This document shows, piece after piece, positions 49,300-58,406 of a stretch of DNA of 61,683 nt. The position numbers were made by a program, and so were the translations under genes. Location of the stretch: NCBI GenBank assembly GCA_020024465.1, contig JAHHTT010000007.1, forward strand, positions 1 to 61,683. The letters run 5' to 3'. Source of the stretch: Odoribacter sp. (lineage in GTDB: Bacteria > Bacteroidota > Bacteroidia > Bacteroidales > Marinifilaceae). The notes under the pieces were generated by a model. It did not search any database. It saw only the letters and a list, made by a program, of their open reading frames with translations, and was not told the DNA's origin. Every line of letters begins with the position of its first letter. The stretch's first letter is position 1.

Positions 49300-49992
49300 T
49301 CATTCCATCTCTAATTCTACAAAGAATTCCGGACGGTGGAAATCAGGTTTTTCAGTGTCGATAGGTGCAAAGGTTATATAATGCGGTTTAGAGAGATTGT
49401 CGCCGCATTTATAGAAATTGCCTTTGGCTGTAATGCCATCCCAGTTATCCAGATGATGTTTGAACAGAGCGGTTGTGGGGATTGCAACCAGAAGTTCCCA
49501 TGGTTTGGTCATAATTGTTTCATCAAAACAGCCTTGTCCCAAAGAGGGGTGTCTTTTGATTCTTGAAATGATTTCTTCAGTTGCATATACTGCCTGTGGA
49601 CGGGATTTTCGAAAGCCGAGCATCGTCACTCCGGTACAGGAGAATTCAAAATTATAATATCCGGAATCGTCTAATGAAAGGAAAAATTCGACACACGAAT
49701 CCCTACATACTTGTGAGTTGTTCTCTGTCATTCGTGCCGCAGCCGTTTCTTCGTCTACTGAGAAACGGATAAATAACTCCTTGCTGTTGTGGGCCATTTG
49801 AAAAACGACCCGGGGAAAATAGGGAAATTGTTCTTTCCAGTTGAGGTATCTGAGAGCATGGGCTGTTTCTTGTGTCAATAAGGCTCTGCATTTATTTGGA
49901 GTTGTAATGTCCAATAGGGGGATTTTTTTGATTGTTATCATAAGAAACGGATTAGGGATTAACTGATAATTCAGATAATCCCTGTATTTCAT
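49300..49992 (-). CDS. CBM9-like carbohydrate-binding protein without signal peptide
   Basis: 230 residues (213 if started at the ATG at 49941, MITIKKIPLLD). It resembles the CBM9/DOMON-like family: LNWKEQFPYFPRVVFQMAHN, LFIRFSVDEETAAARM, CVEFFLSLDDSGYYNFEFSC and the closing KPDFHRPEFFVELEME, the latter pattern being typical. No secretion signal is visible, so it may be cytoplasmic, which is unusual for a carbohydrate-binding module. It lies 27 bp downstream of an MFS sugar transporter on the same strand and is probably co-transcribed with it. Confidence 0.75.
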   Translation of the reverse strand: MKYRDYLNYQLIPNPFLMITIKKIPLLDITTPNKCRALLTQETAHALRYLNWKEQFPYFPRVVFQMAHNSKELFIRFSVDEETAAARMTENNSQVCRDSCVEFFLSLDDSGYYNFEFSCTGVTMLGFRKSRPQAVYATEEIISRIKRHPSLGQGCFDETIMTKPWELLVAIPTTALFKHHLDNWDGITAKGNFYKCGDNLSKPHYITFAPIDTEKPDFHRPEFFVELEME

Positions 49993-50019
49993 TTGTAATA
50001 TTGCAAAATGTCCGGTTTA

Positions 50020-51219
50020 TTATTTACGGATTTTGTAACCTGCTACACCATAATATAAGATGAACAGAAAACAAGGCAATGCCAACCAATATGCTTGTTG
50101 TGGTGTTGTGGCATCTTTCAAAAATCCAAATACGGTAGGTATTACCGCTCCACCTGCAATGGCCATTGTCAATAATCCGGCTCCGGCTTTAGTGAATTTT
50201 CCAAGGTCAGCCATGGCAAGCGGCCACAGTGCCGGCCACATCAATGAGCAACCCAATGCCATTAGGAAAATTGCCCAGATAGATATTTCTGTCGGCATTA
50301 GTACGATGGCTAATGAACCAAGTACTCCGATCCATGCACATATGCGCATGGCCATATCTTGGCTCATGTATTTCGGGATCAAAATGATGCCGCAGATATA
50401 GCCTGCTACCATTCCGATACTTGGTATCCAGGCATATAAATCAGGATTTGCCAGTTCTAATGATTTTGCATAGTCAACGGCAGTACTCAATGACAAGGTT
50501 TCTACGCCTACATAGATAAATAGTGTCAGAGCCCCCAATACCAGGTGGGGAAACTGCCAGATAGTCGTTTTGTTGGCTGCATATGGACAATCCTTTAAAT
50601 TTGATTCATCTTCTCCGGCAGCAGTTACCTCTGGCAGAGGTGCCAATAATGAAATGACACCCAAGCCTAAGAATACGGCGATGATGATATAAAAGGGAAC
50701 GTACAGGTCTGCAATCTGGACATTGTCCGGATTGGTAACGACCATGGCAAAAAAGAGGGGTGCTACCGGCCATGCTAACTTATTGCAGATACCCATCATA
50801 CTGATGCGTTTAGCTGCGCTTTCGAGCGGGCCTAAGATAGTGATATACGGATTGACGGATGCCTGTAGATAAGCATTTGCCGCTCCGCTGACAAATGATG
50901 CCAACAGGAACAATGGGAAACTGTTCTGTTTGGCTGAAAATACAAATAAAACAAATGCTGCTGCAAAAATTAAAAATGAAAGCGCCATCGTTTTTTTATA
51001 GCCGATGACGGAAATCGTTTTAGCAGCAGGATAACCGAATATGATAAACGGCAAGAATGTCGCTGCCAGTAGCAAATAGGCGACGCCTGACGATAAAGAC
51101 AAGCTGTTCTGTAATACAGGTATTAGAAATGAATTGATACCCAGGGCGAAACCCAAGGAAAAAAACATCATTCCGACGAATGCTAACGGAAGAGCATAAT
51201 TGGTTTTGTTTTGTGACAT
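50020..51219 (-). CDS. MFS sugar transporter (glucose/galactose or NagP-like)
   Basis: About 399 residues from the ATG at 51219 (MSQNKTNYALPLAFVGMMFF); the upstream in-frame GTG is not needed. Twelve hydrophobic segments, with FGYPAAKTISVIGYKKTMAL after helix 2 and NAYLQASVNPYITILGPLES in helix 4-5, the hallmark of the FucP/NagP/GluP group. It is a second member of the family beside that at 36093-37256 and is paired here with the CBM9-like gene. Substrate unknown. Confidence 0.87.
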   Translation of the reverse strand: MSQNKTNYALPLAFVGMMFFSLGFALGINSFLIPVLQNSLSLSSGVAYLLLAATFLPFIIFGYPAAKTISVIGYKKTMALSFLIFAAAFVLFVFSAKQNSFPLFLLASFVSGAANAYLQASVNPYITILGPLESAAKRISMMGICNKLAWPVAPLFFAMVVTNPDNVQIADLYVPFYIIIAVFLGLGVISLLAPLPEVTAAGEDESNLKDCPYAANKTTIWQFPHLVLGALTLFIYVGVETLSLSTAVDYAKSLELANPDLYAWIPSIGMVAGYICGIILIPKYMSQDMAMRICAWIGVLGSLAIVLMPTEISIWAIFLMALGCSLMWPALWPLAMADLGKFTKAGAGLLTMAIAGGAVIPTVFGFLKDATTPQQAYWLALPCFLFILYYGVAGYKIRK

Positions 51220-51285
51220 AATAGTATAATTAGTTATATAAATGCACACTTTTACGGCAGGTAAAGATATGAAAAATTTTACAAA

Positions 51286-51319
51286 GTAAAAGGCTAAAAG
51301 TTTACTTTTAGCCTTTTAC
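51286..51319. terminator. Strong hairpin between M16 protease and MFS gene
   Basis: GTAAAAGGCTAAAAG (51286-51300) and CTTTTAGCCTTTTAC (51305-51319) form a perfect 15-bp stem with a TTTA loop. It follows the M16 protease stop on the minus strand and can act as its terminator, the T-rich 3' arm serving as the run. Confidence 0.8.
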
Positions 51320-51343
51320 ATGATGTTTACCTATCTATCAATA

Positions 51344-54157
51344 TTATTTTGCCTTCGGTCTGAAAGTGATATCCACAATGTCAGCTCCCTTGAGTAAGGT
51401 ATTCAGGAACTTCTGTACATCCTTCGGTGTCATATTGTTAAGAATATCTTCATAATTTTTCGGGTCTGTGGAGTCAATACCGTTGATATAGTAGTTTACA
51501 ATTGCGCCTAACCAATATCCGTTGTGATTCTTTGATTGTTCTCTTCCTTTCAGCATATTGTTGATAACTTTCTGCATTTCTTCCTGTGTCGGAGCTTCTT
51601 TCTGCAGTTTGTCTAATTCTGCATAAATCAAAGATTTCAGATGATCTGCTTTGTCCGGATCACAGTCGAACTGCATTGTCAGGTCATAGCTGTTGTACGG
51701 GATGCGAGAAGAGCTGCCGCTTACGCTGACACCGTATGTACCTCCTTCTTTTTCACGGATGTTTGCAGTATATCTCAAGTCCAGAATGCCTTGCAGTACA
51801 CTCAGGCAGAAACTGTTGTGCAAGCTGTATTTCATTTCTTTGGAGAAGTTGGTAATCACTGTGGATTTCGGGACTTCCAGTTCCAATTCGATGTTCCTTA
51901 CGGTCTTGCCTTTCGGACCTCTTACATTGTTGTCTTTCCACGTTTCTTTACGATACTCTGATTTGATTGAACCCAGATATTTTTCTACCAATGGCTTGAT
52001 CGTCTCTTCTTCTATATTTCCTACAATAAAGAAAGTAAAATCGCTGGCATCTTTGATACGGTCGCGGTACACTTTTTCAATTTGATCCAAACTGATTCTA
52101 TCCAGGTATTCTGCATTATAGATTGCACTTCTTGGATTATAGTCGCTCATGATCATTTGAATAGAGTCTTGCATGATCTTTTGCGGTTTACCCAGTACCA
52201 TCGGTAAGGTGCTACGGTTTTGGTTCATGATGGATTCGAAAATCTCCTTGTCGAATCGTGGTTTTTCAAAACGCATATAGACCAGTTGCATCATGGTTTC
52301 AACATCCTGTGGCGTTGAGGCTCCTTGTACGGTCTCTGACAGAGAACTGATTTTTACGGAACTGCTTGCCATTTTGCCGGTCAGAAGTTTGCCTAAGGTA
52401 ATGGCATCGAAGTCTCCCAGGCCGAAGCCGCCGACAAAAGCTGACGTATTTTGTGCGGATACCAGTATATCTGTATCATACAGAGAAGTTCCTCCCTTAC
52501 TGTAAGAGGTTAATGTTACATTGTCCTTTTCGTAGTCTGCTTTGCGGAATACAACTTTCGCTCCGTTGTCTAATTCCCATTCCACTGCATTGAACTGGGG
52601 TAATTCGGTGGTCTTGATAATTTTGCCGCCTTTTAAATCTTCGCTGATAAGGGCAACATTGCTGACAGCGTCTTTATAAGGTTCTACCTTAGCTTGTTTT
52701 GCTTTGACAATGATGGCTTCGCATTCCTCTTTTGTCAGGTGCTTTACTCCTTCGGACGGACCGCTGATGATGATTGTCTGATTCTTGTCAACGTTCCATT
52801 CTTTTGCCTTTGCATTGACTTCATCAACTGTGATGGTTGGAATTAATTGGGTGACATAGGCATAATAGTAGTCGACATCGACGATCGGTTCGTCATGCAG
52901 AAAGTTCTCCTGCATTTCCTGAATATAGCTTTCGTTGTTGGTTTTGTCTTTGTCCTTATAGGCGGACTCCATACTGACTAACATGTTTGTTTTAACACGT
53001 TCCAATTCACTTTCTGTAAATCCATAGCGGAGGATTTTTTCGTTTTCCAGCAGGATGGTTTCAAAAGCGAGAGCCTCTTCATTTGGTTTGGCAGATGCAG
53101 AAATTGAGTATGCGCTATAACCTCTTGCAAGACCGCTGAATCCGATACTGCCACCCAGGAAAGGAGGGTTTGCCTGGTGCATTAATTCATCAATGCGGTT
53201 GTTGGCCATCGAATTGTAAAAAGAATTGATAATATTGTCTTTCAGATAAGCATGTGTGTTTTTCTGTGCTGCAGGAGTAGCGGGGAACATTGTGATGAAT
53301 TGTATGGATGATCCTTGAGCTTCTTTGTCTGTTGCAACACCGAAATAAAGTTCGTCGTGTTCCGGAATTTCGTAAAATGGACGAGGTGTCGGATTTTCAA
53401 TCGCCGGTACACTTGAAAGAATGGCTTTCACTCTTTCTTCCATTTTCTTGACATCAAAATCTCCTACGATAGCAATGGCTTCAAGGTCTGTGCGGTACCA
53501 TTTGTGATAGAAATCGCGGATAGTCTGGGGTTTGAAGTTTCTGATAACATCCAGAGAGCCGATAACATCGCGTTCGGCATATTTGGAATCTTTATATAAT
53601 ATAGGCATCATCTGAGCCCGGATACGGAAAGAAGAGTTACGGCGTGTTCTCCATTCTTCTGAAATCACACCTCTTTCTGCATCAATTTCATCTTCTTCCA
53701 ATGAAAGATAGTAAGACCAGTCATGCAGAATCAGCAGACAGGTATCCAGTAGTTTTTCATTGTTTGTCGGGATAGAACTTAAGTTATAAACGGTTTCGTT
53801 CTGTGTAGTATATGCATTGATTTCACGTCCGAAGGCTACGCCGTATCTTTCAAGTGTAGTAATGATTCCTTTTCCCGGAAAGTTCTTGGTTCCTTGAAAA
53901 GCCATATGCTCCAAAAAGTGAGCTAAACCATCCTGTTCTGGCTCTTCCAACAATGCTCCGGCATTTCGGATGATGTAAAAACTTGCCCGTCCTTTAGGCT
54001 CTTCATTGTGACGAAGGTAATAAGTGATACCATTAGGCAGTTTGCCTACTACTGTGTTTGGATCCTTGGGGAGAGGATCTTGTAAATTTGCTTGCGCAAA
54101 AATCCCCTGGCTTAAAACTAAGCAAAAGAAAATTGTTAATAATGAGATCTTTTTCAT
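51344..54157 (-). CDS. M16-family zinc protease (pitrilysin-like), exported
   Basis: 937 residues. A signal peptide ends LVLSQGIFAQ (12-21). The inverted zinc motif HFLEH (His80, Glu83, His84) with the distal Glu in the ERGVISEEW segment near 162-170 marks the active N-terminal M16 repeat; the C-terminal half is the usual inactive repeat (FFIVGNIEEETIKPLVEKYL; YGVSVSGSSSRIPYNSYD). This two-repeat, single-chain form is common in Bacteroidetes and degrades peptides in the periplasm. A minus-strand TATTTTTG (54183-54190) lies 26 bp upstream as -7 box. Confidence 0.94.
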   Translation of the reverse strand: MKKISLLTIFFCLVLSQGIFAQANLQDPLPKDPNTVVGKLPNGITYYLRHNEEPKGRASFYIIRNAGALLEEPEQDGLAHFLEHMAFQGTKNFPGKGIITTLERYGVAFGREINAYTTQNETVYNLSSIPTNNEKLLDTCLLILHDWSYYLSLEEDEIDAERGVISEEWRTRRNSSFRIRAQMMPILYKDSKYAERDVIGSLDVIRNFKPQTIRDFYHKWYRTDLEAIAIVGDFDVKKMEERVKAILSSVPAIENPTPRPFYEIPEHDELYFGVATDKEAQGSSIQFITMFPATPAAQKNTHAYLKDNIINSFYNSMANNRIDELMHQANPPFLGGSIGFSGLARGYSAYSISASAKPNEEALAFETILLENEKILRYGFTESELERVKTNMLVSMESAYKDKDKTNNESYIQEMQENFLHDEPIVDVDYYYAYVTQLIPTITVDEVNAKAKEWNVDKNQTIIISGPSEGVKHLTKEECEAIIVKAKQAKVEPYKDAVSNVALISEDLKGGKIIKTTELPQFNAVEWELDNGAKVVFRKADYEKDNVTLTSYSKGGTSLYDTDILVSAQNTSAFVGGFGLGDFDAITLGKLLTGKMASSSVKISSLSETVQGASTPQDVETMMQLVYMRFEKPRFDKEIFESIMNQNRSTLPMVLGKPQKIMQDSIQMIMSDYNPRSAIYNAEYLDRISLDQIEKVYRDRIKDASDFTFFIVGNIEEETIKPLVEKYLGSIKSEYRKETWKDNNVRGPKGKTVRNIELELEVPKSTVITNFSKEMKYSLHNSFCLSVLQGILDLRYTANIREKEGGTYGVSVSGSSSRIPYNSYDLTMQFDCDPDKADHLKSLIYAELDKLQKEAPTQEEMQKVINNMLKGREQSKNHNGYWLGAIVNYYINGIDSTDPKNYEDILNNMTPKDVQKFLNTLLKGADIVDITFRPKAK

Positions 54158-54182
54158 ACTTGAAATTTTTATGTCTTTGCAA

Positions 54183-54190
54183 CAAAAATA
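54183..54190 (-). promoter_or_regulatory. M16 protease -7 box
   Basis: Plus-strand CAAAAATA reads TATTTTTG on the minus strand, matching TAnnTTTG, 26 bp before the ATG at 54157. No clear TTTG half is seen upstream. Confidence 0.5.
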
Positions 54191-54460
54191 GATTTAATTA
54201 TGGATAAATGTGAGAAAAGCAATGTATTTAACTAAAATTTAATGGCTTTTGAGGCGCTTTTTGTTTGAATTATGCAAACGTATGAATTTTTTTAACAAAG
54301 TCTGGAATACTTACTTTTAATTCTACTAAAACAGGGTCTGAAAGTGAAGTGAAAATAATTTTTTCAAGAGAGAAAAAGACCGTTCCCTAATATATCTGCC
54401 CCTTGTGGGACAAATACAAGCCTTGCTTGATTTGTTTTTAAACATAGTTCAAATTTGATT
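54191..54460. other. Intergenic region between M16 and M23 genes
   Basis: AT-rich, no ORF or strong structure. It lies between the M16 promoter and the 11-bp repeat array at 54461-54529. Confidence 0.4.
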
Positions 54461-54529
54461 CAAAGATATGCTTCGGATATCTTTATGATATCTTTGAGAT
54501 AACTTTGATATAACTTTGATATAACTTTA
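54461..54529 (+). repeat. Second five-copy 11-bp tandem array of TAnCTTTG-type motif
   Basis: TATCTTTA (54478), TATCTTTG (54489), TAACTTTG (54500), TAACTTTG (54511) and TAACTTTA (54522) repeat at an exact 11-bp period. One inverted copy, CAAAGATA, is at 54461-54468. The design is the same as at 13746-13825 but the units differ, so it is not a recent copy. Downstream on the plus strand is the M23 peptidase gene. Confidence 0.8.
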
Positions 54530-54644
54530 TCAGGGAGAGAATATGATTTGCCGTTGAATGTAAACCGATGCTATTAGAATGATACAAGTTTGGGCTGTCG
54601 TGACTTTGTATGATAAATTTGTATACAATTACCATTTTTTATTG

Positions 54645-54652
54645 TAATTTTG
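54645..54652 (+). promoter_or_regulatory. -7 box of the M23-dxr-rseP unit
   Basis: TAATTTTG matches TAnnTTTG; TTTG at 54618-54621 is 23 bp upstream, slightly far. It lies between two candidate start codons of the M23 gene (54610 and 54673) and favours 54673. Confidence 0.5.
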
Positions 54653-54672
54653 AGGGCCAAATTAATGAACTC

Positions 54673-55536
54673 ATGCCAAATAAGAAGTCAAAGAGGTGGG
54701 AACGCCTGAAGTATAAATATAAATTATCCGTAATCAATGAAACTTCATTCGATGAAGTTTGGAGTTTCCGTTTGTCGCAGTTGCATGTATTGATGTTTTT
54801 GAGTGCCTTGGGAGTCGTTGTGGTTGTTTTGACTATTTTGCTGGTGGCGTTTACAGGATTGCGGGAATTTATTCCGGGCTATCCGGACGGTAATATGCGT
54901 CAAATGATTATTGTTAATGCGATTCGGGTGGATTCCTTGGAACAGGAAGTATTGAAGCGCGACCGTTATATGGAGGCATTGCAGATGGTAATGTATGGAG
55001 GGGATACGACAGCTTTTCAGGAATTGAAAAAGGATTCTTTACGGATGGGATACGATTCCCTGCAATTTCAATTGAGCGAAACGGAAAATACTTTTCGAGC
55101 GGAGATCGAGGAACAGGAGCGTTTTAATTTAGGTGTCGGTCTGGAAAATCAGTCGGATAACGATTATTATCATTTTTTTCCGCCGGTTGAGGGAATAATT
55201 GTCCAGAACTTGAATGAGAGCGAGCGTCATTATGGGACGGATATTGTGGCGAAGGCCAATGCCAAAGTGGCTGCCGTGATGGATGGGGTGGTGGTGTTTA
55301 CCGATTGGACGGTGAAAACCGGTTATGTGATTCAGATACAGCATGCAAATGATTTTTTGTCCGTATATAAACATAATTCGACTTTATTGAAAAAGCAAGG
55401 TGATTATGTACGGGCAGGAGAGGTGATTGCTATTGTCGGAAATACCGGAGAGGAGACTACCGGGCCGCATTTGCATTTTGAATTGTGGCGGGCTGGAAAT
55501 CCGTTGAATCCGGAAGATTTTATTCAGTTTAAATAG
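54673..55536 (+). CDS. M23-family murein peptidase
   Basis: About 287 residues from 54673 (MPNKKSKRWERLKYKYKLSV); an in-frame ATG at 54610 lies upstream of the promoter. A basic N-terminal cytoplasmic segment, one membrane helix (LHVLMFLSALGVVVVVLTIL), a short coiled linker and a C-terminal LytM domain follow: HYGTDIVAKANAKVAAVMDG (metal His and Asp), SVYKHNSTL and GPHLHFELWRAGNPLNPEDF. The HLH and H/D positions of active M23 enzymes are present (first site HYGTD). A cell-wall hydrolase or divisome activator. It precedes dxr by 3 bp. Confidence 0.92.
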   Translation: MPNKKSKRWERLKYKYKLSVINETSFDEVWSFRLSQLHVLMFLSALGVVVVVLTILLVAFTGLREFIPGYPDGNMRQMIIVNAIRVDSLEQEVLKRDRYMEALQMVMYGGDTTAFQELKKDSLRMGYDSLQFQLSETENTFRAEIEEQERFNLGVGLENQSDNDYYHFFPPVEGIIVQNLNESERHYGTDIVAKANAKVAAVMDGVVVFTDWTVKTGYVIQIQHANDFLSVYKHNSTLLKKQGDYVRAGEVIAIVGNTGEETTGPHLHFELWRAGNPLNPEDFIQFK

Positions 55537-55539
55537 GGT

Positions 55540-56694
55540 ATGAAAAAAATTGCGATATTAGGTTCTACTGGGTCGATCGGAACGCAGACCCTGCAGGTGA
55601 TAGAGGCGAATCCCAAGCGTTTCAGGGCAGAGGTGTTGACTGCCAACAATAATGCTGCGCTGCTGATAGAGCAGGCGTTGAAGTTTAAGCCGGACAGTGT
55701 GGTGATAGCGAATGAGGCGAAATATGTTCAGGTGAAAGAGGCATTGCAGCATGAAGACATTAAAGTGTATGCCGGTCCGGAGGCGATTGCTCAGGTGGTG
55801 ACGTTGGCAAATGTCGATCTGGTAGTGGCTGCAATGGTAGGTTATAGCGGTCTGATTCCGACCATAGAGGCGATAAAGGCAGGTAAAAATATAGCTCTTG
55901 CCAACAAGGAGACTTTGGTGGTGGCGGGTGAATATATCTCCCGCCTGGTAGAGAAGCATAAGGTGGCTGTTTTGCCGGTGGATTCCGAACATTCTGCCAT
56001 TTTCCAGTGTCTGGCGGGTGAGCGTCAAAGCAGGGTGGAAAAATTGATATTGACGGCTTCGGGTGGGCCTTTCCGTGGTAAAGACTATCATTTTTTGAAA
56101 AACGTTACTCCGGAGATGGCATTGAAGCATCCCAATTGGACGATGGGAGCCAAAGTGACCATCGATTCGGCATCGTTGATGAACAAGGGATTTGAGATGA
56201 TGGAAGCCAGGTGGCTTTTTGATGTGCGGCCCGGGCAGATAGAGGCGGTGGTGCATCCCCAGTCTATTGTCCATTCGATGGTGCAGTTCTCGGACGGATG
56301 TATCAAGGCTCAATTGGGCGTGCCCGATATGCGGTTGCCGATACAGTATTCACTGACTTATCCCGAGCGGGTGGACTCTGATTTCGGACGGGTGGATTTC
56401 AATACATATAGTGCATTGACGTTCGAGTTGCCGGACAGAAAGACTTTCAGGAATCTTGACCTTGCTTATCATGCCATGAACCGGGGGGGGAATGTGCCTT
56501 GCATTCTGAATGCTACCAACGAGGTGGCGGTTGCAGCATTCCTGCAGGGAAAATGTTCGTTTACCGGAATGTCCGACCTGATTGAGATGGTTATGGCGCA
56601 GGTGGATTTCATAGCCTGTCCGACAGTGGAAGATTATATGGCAACCGATAGGGTGAGCCGTGAGATTGCGATAAAACAATTGAATTTGAAATAA
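55540..56694 (+). CDS. dxr: 1-deoxy-D-xylulose 5-phosphate reductoisomerase
   Basis: 384-residue enzyme making 2-C-methyl-D-erythritol 4-phosphate in the non-mevalonate isoprenoid pathway. The NADPH-binding motif is LGSTGSIGTQTL (7-18). ALANKETLVVAGEY, LPVDSEHSAIFQCL (metal Asp and Glu), LTASGGPFRGK, HPNWTMGAKVTIDSASLMNK and HPQSIVHSMVQFSDG are the conserved active-site segments. Length is typical. It starts 3 bp after the M23 gene and precedes rseP by 15 bp; the dxr-rseP pairing is common. Confidence 0.97.
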   Translation: MKKIAILGSTGSIGTQTLQVIEANPKRFRAEVLTANNNAALLIEQALKFKPDSVVIANEAKYVQVKEALQHEDIKVYAGPEAIAQVVTLANVDLVVAAMVGYSGLIPTIEAIKAGKNIALANKETLVVAGEYISRLVEKHKVAVLPVDSEHSAIFQCLAGERQSRVEKLILTASGGPFRGKDYHFLKNVTPEMALKHPNWTMGAKVTIDSASLMNKGFEMMEARWLFDVRPGQIEAVVHPQSIVHSMVQFSDGCIKAQLGVPDMRLPIQYSLTYPERVDSDFGRVDFNTYSALTFELPDRKTFRNLDLAYHAMNRGGNVPCILNATNEVAVAAFLQGKCSFTGMSDLIEMVMAQVDFIACPTVEDYMATDRVSREIAIKQLNLK

Positions 56695-56709
56695 TAAGTT
56701 TGAGTTAGC

Positions 56710-58056
56710 ATGGAGATTTTTATAAAGATTGTACAGTTTGTTCTGAGTCTTTCCATTTTGGTTGTGTGTCATGAATTCGGTCATTTCCTGTTTGCGAAGC
56801 TGTTTAAGACGAGAGTGGAAAAATTCTATATGTTTTTTAATCCGTGGTTTTCTCTGTTTAAATTCAGGAAGGGGGAGACGGAGTATGGAATCGGCTGGCT
56901 GCCGTTGGGGGGATATGTGAAAATAGCGGGCATGATTGACGAGTCGATGGATACGGAGCAGATGAAACAGCCTGCACAGCCGTGGGAATTCCGGTCAAAA
57001 CCGGCGTGGCAACGGTTGCTGATCATGGTTGGCGGTGTGTTGGTGAATGTGATAGTGGCTTTCATGATTTATATAGGAATCCTGTATACATGGGGCGAGA
57101 CCTATCTGCCTGCGAAGAATGTCACGTACGGAGTGGTGTGTGATCCGGTTTTTGAGCGTATGGGTATGCAGAAAGGCGATAAGATTGTAGCATTGGATCA
57201 TCGTGAACTGGACCGTTTTACTGACATTATTCCGGAAATCCTGTTGAATACACCTCGGACGATGCAGGTGGTGCGCAATGGTGAAGAGGTGACTTTGGAG
57301 ATTCCTGAAACACTGGTCAGCGAATTGTTGGAGATGTCGTCCAAAAGTTTCAGTCTGAATCCTCTGCTGGTGCCGAGACGTCCGGTGGAAGGAGTGAAAA
57401 TCGGCGGATTTGCGGATTATTCGGTGGCATACGATGCCGGTTTGCGGAAGGGAGACAGGATATTGTCGATAAACGGTCTGGGATTTGCATTCTATGATGA
57501 GTTTACGGATGCTGTTGAAGCTCATAAAGGAGAGAGTGTCGAGACGAAAGTGTTGCGTGGAGCGGATACGCTGACATTCAATTTTCTCTTGGGCAACGAT
57601 GGTAAATTCGGAATATATGCCGCGTTATCACCACTCTCTTTTGATTTGGTGACAAAGGAATTCTCTTTCGTCGAAGCGGTTCCGGCCGGAATCCGGATGG
57701 GCGCCAATCAGTTGGGTGCCTATATAAAACAGTTGAAACTGCTTTTCTCTCAGGGAGAGACAGCCGTGAAATCGGTGGGAGGATTCGCTTCGATAGCCAA
57801 TGTGTTTCCGGGAATCTGGAGTTGGCCCGACTTTTGGAGTCTGACGGCTTTGATTTCAATTATGTTGGCGGTGGTGAATATATTGCCTATTCCGGCACTG
57901 GACGGCGGACATGTTTTGTTTCTTTTGTATGAGGTGATTACTCGGCGCAAACCGAGTGAGAAGTTTATGGAGTATGCGCAGATTGGCGGAATGATTTTCA
58001 TTTTCGGTCTGTTTATATTGGCAAATGTGAATGATATCATTAAATTTTTTGGATAA
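56710..58056 (+). CDS. rseP: RIP metalloprotease RseP (site-2 protease)
   Basis: 448-residue intramembrane zinc protease. The active site is VVCHEFGHFLFAKLF (His21, Glu22, His25), the second zinc ligand lies in NILPIPALDGGHVLFLLYE near 396-414. Two PDZ domains stand between (near 130-200 and 220-300; DAGLRKGDRILSINGLGF). It should cut membrane anti-sigma factors, and FecR-type anti-sigma factors such as that at 26195-27343 are possible targets (inference). Its stop overlaps the next start (TAATG). Confidence 0.95.
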   Translation: MEIFIKIVQFVLSLSILVVCHEFGHFLFAKLFKTRVEKFYMFFNPWFSLFKFRKGETEYGIGWLPLGGYVKIAGMIDESMDTEQMKQPAQPWEFRSKPAWQRLLIMVGGVLVNVIVAFMIYIGILYTWGETYLPAKNVTYGVVCDPVFERMGMQKGDKIVALDHRELDRFTDIIPEILLNTPRTMQVVRNGEEVTLEIPETLVSELLEMSSKSFSLNPLLVPRRPVEGVKIGGFADYSVAYDAGLRKGDRILSINGLGFAFYDEFTDAVEAHKGESVETKVLRGADTLTFNFLLGNDGKFGIYAALSPLSFDLVTKEFSFVEAVPAGIRMGANQLGAYIKQLKLLFSQGETAVKSVGGFASIANVFPGIWSWPDFWSLTALISIMLAVVNILPIPALDGGHVLFLLYEVITRRKPSEKFMEYAQIGGMIFIFGLFILANVNDIIKFFG

Positions 58057-58403
58057 TGGACGATAAAATAAAGGAATTCAGAGAGTATCGAGCCAGGATG
58101 AACGAAAAAATCCTGGCATCGGACAATAAGGTAATCAAGCGTATTTACAACATTGACACCAATACCTATATGGATGGAGCCTTGTCTGCAAAAGTAAAGG
58201 AGATGTTGGGACTGGCAACTTCTATGGTGTTGCGTTGTGACGATTGTATAAAATATCATCTGGAAAAATGTCACGAGCAGGGGGTGACTACGGAAGAACT
58301 GTTTGAAGTGTTTGCCGTGGCGGATGTTGTGGGAGGTACGATTGTGATTCCTCATTTGCGGAGGGCTGTGGAGTATTGGGAATTACTTGAAAACACCAAA
58401 TAG
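58056..58403 (+). CDS. Carboxymuconolactone decarboxylase-family protein
   Basis: 115-residue CMD/AhpD-like helical protein. The motif CDDCIKYHLEKCHEQGVTTE (Cys-x-x-Cys with the following His) is the proton-relay/redox site of AhpD-like members. This suggests a small thiol oxidoreductase rather than an aromatic decarboxylase. Its ATG overlaps the rseP stop by one base, so it is translationally coupled. The next gene follows after 3 bp. Confidence 0.88.
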   Translation: MDDKIKEFREYRARMNEKILASDNKVIKRIYNIDTNTYMDGALSAKVKEMLGLATSMVLRCDDCIKYHLEKCHEQGVTTEELFEVFAVADVVGGTIVIPHLRRAVEYWELLENTK

Positions 58404-58406
58404 ATA

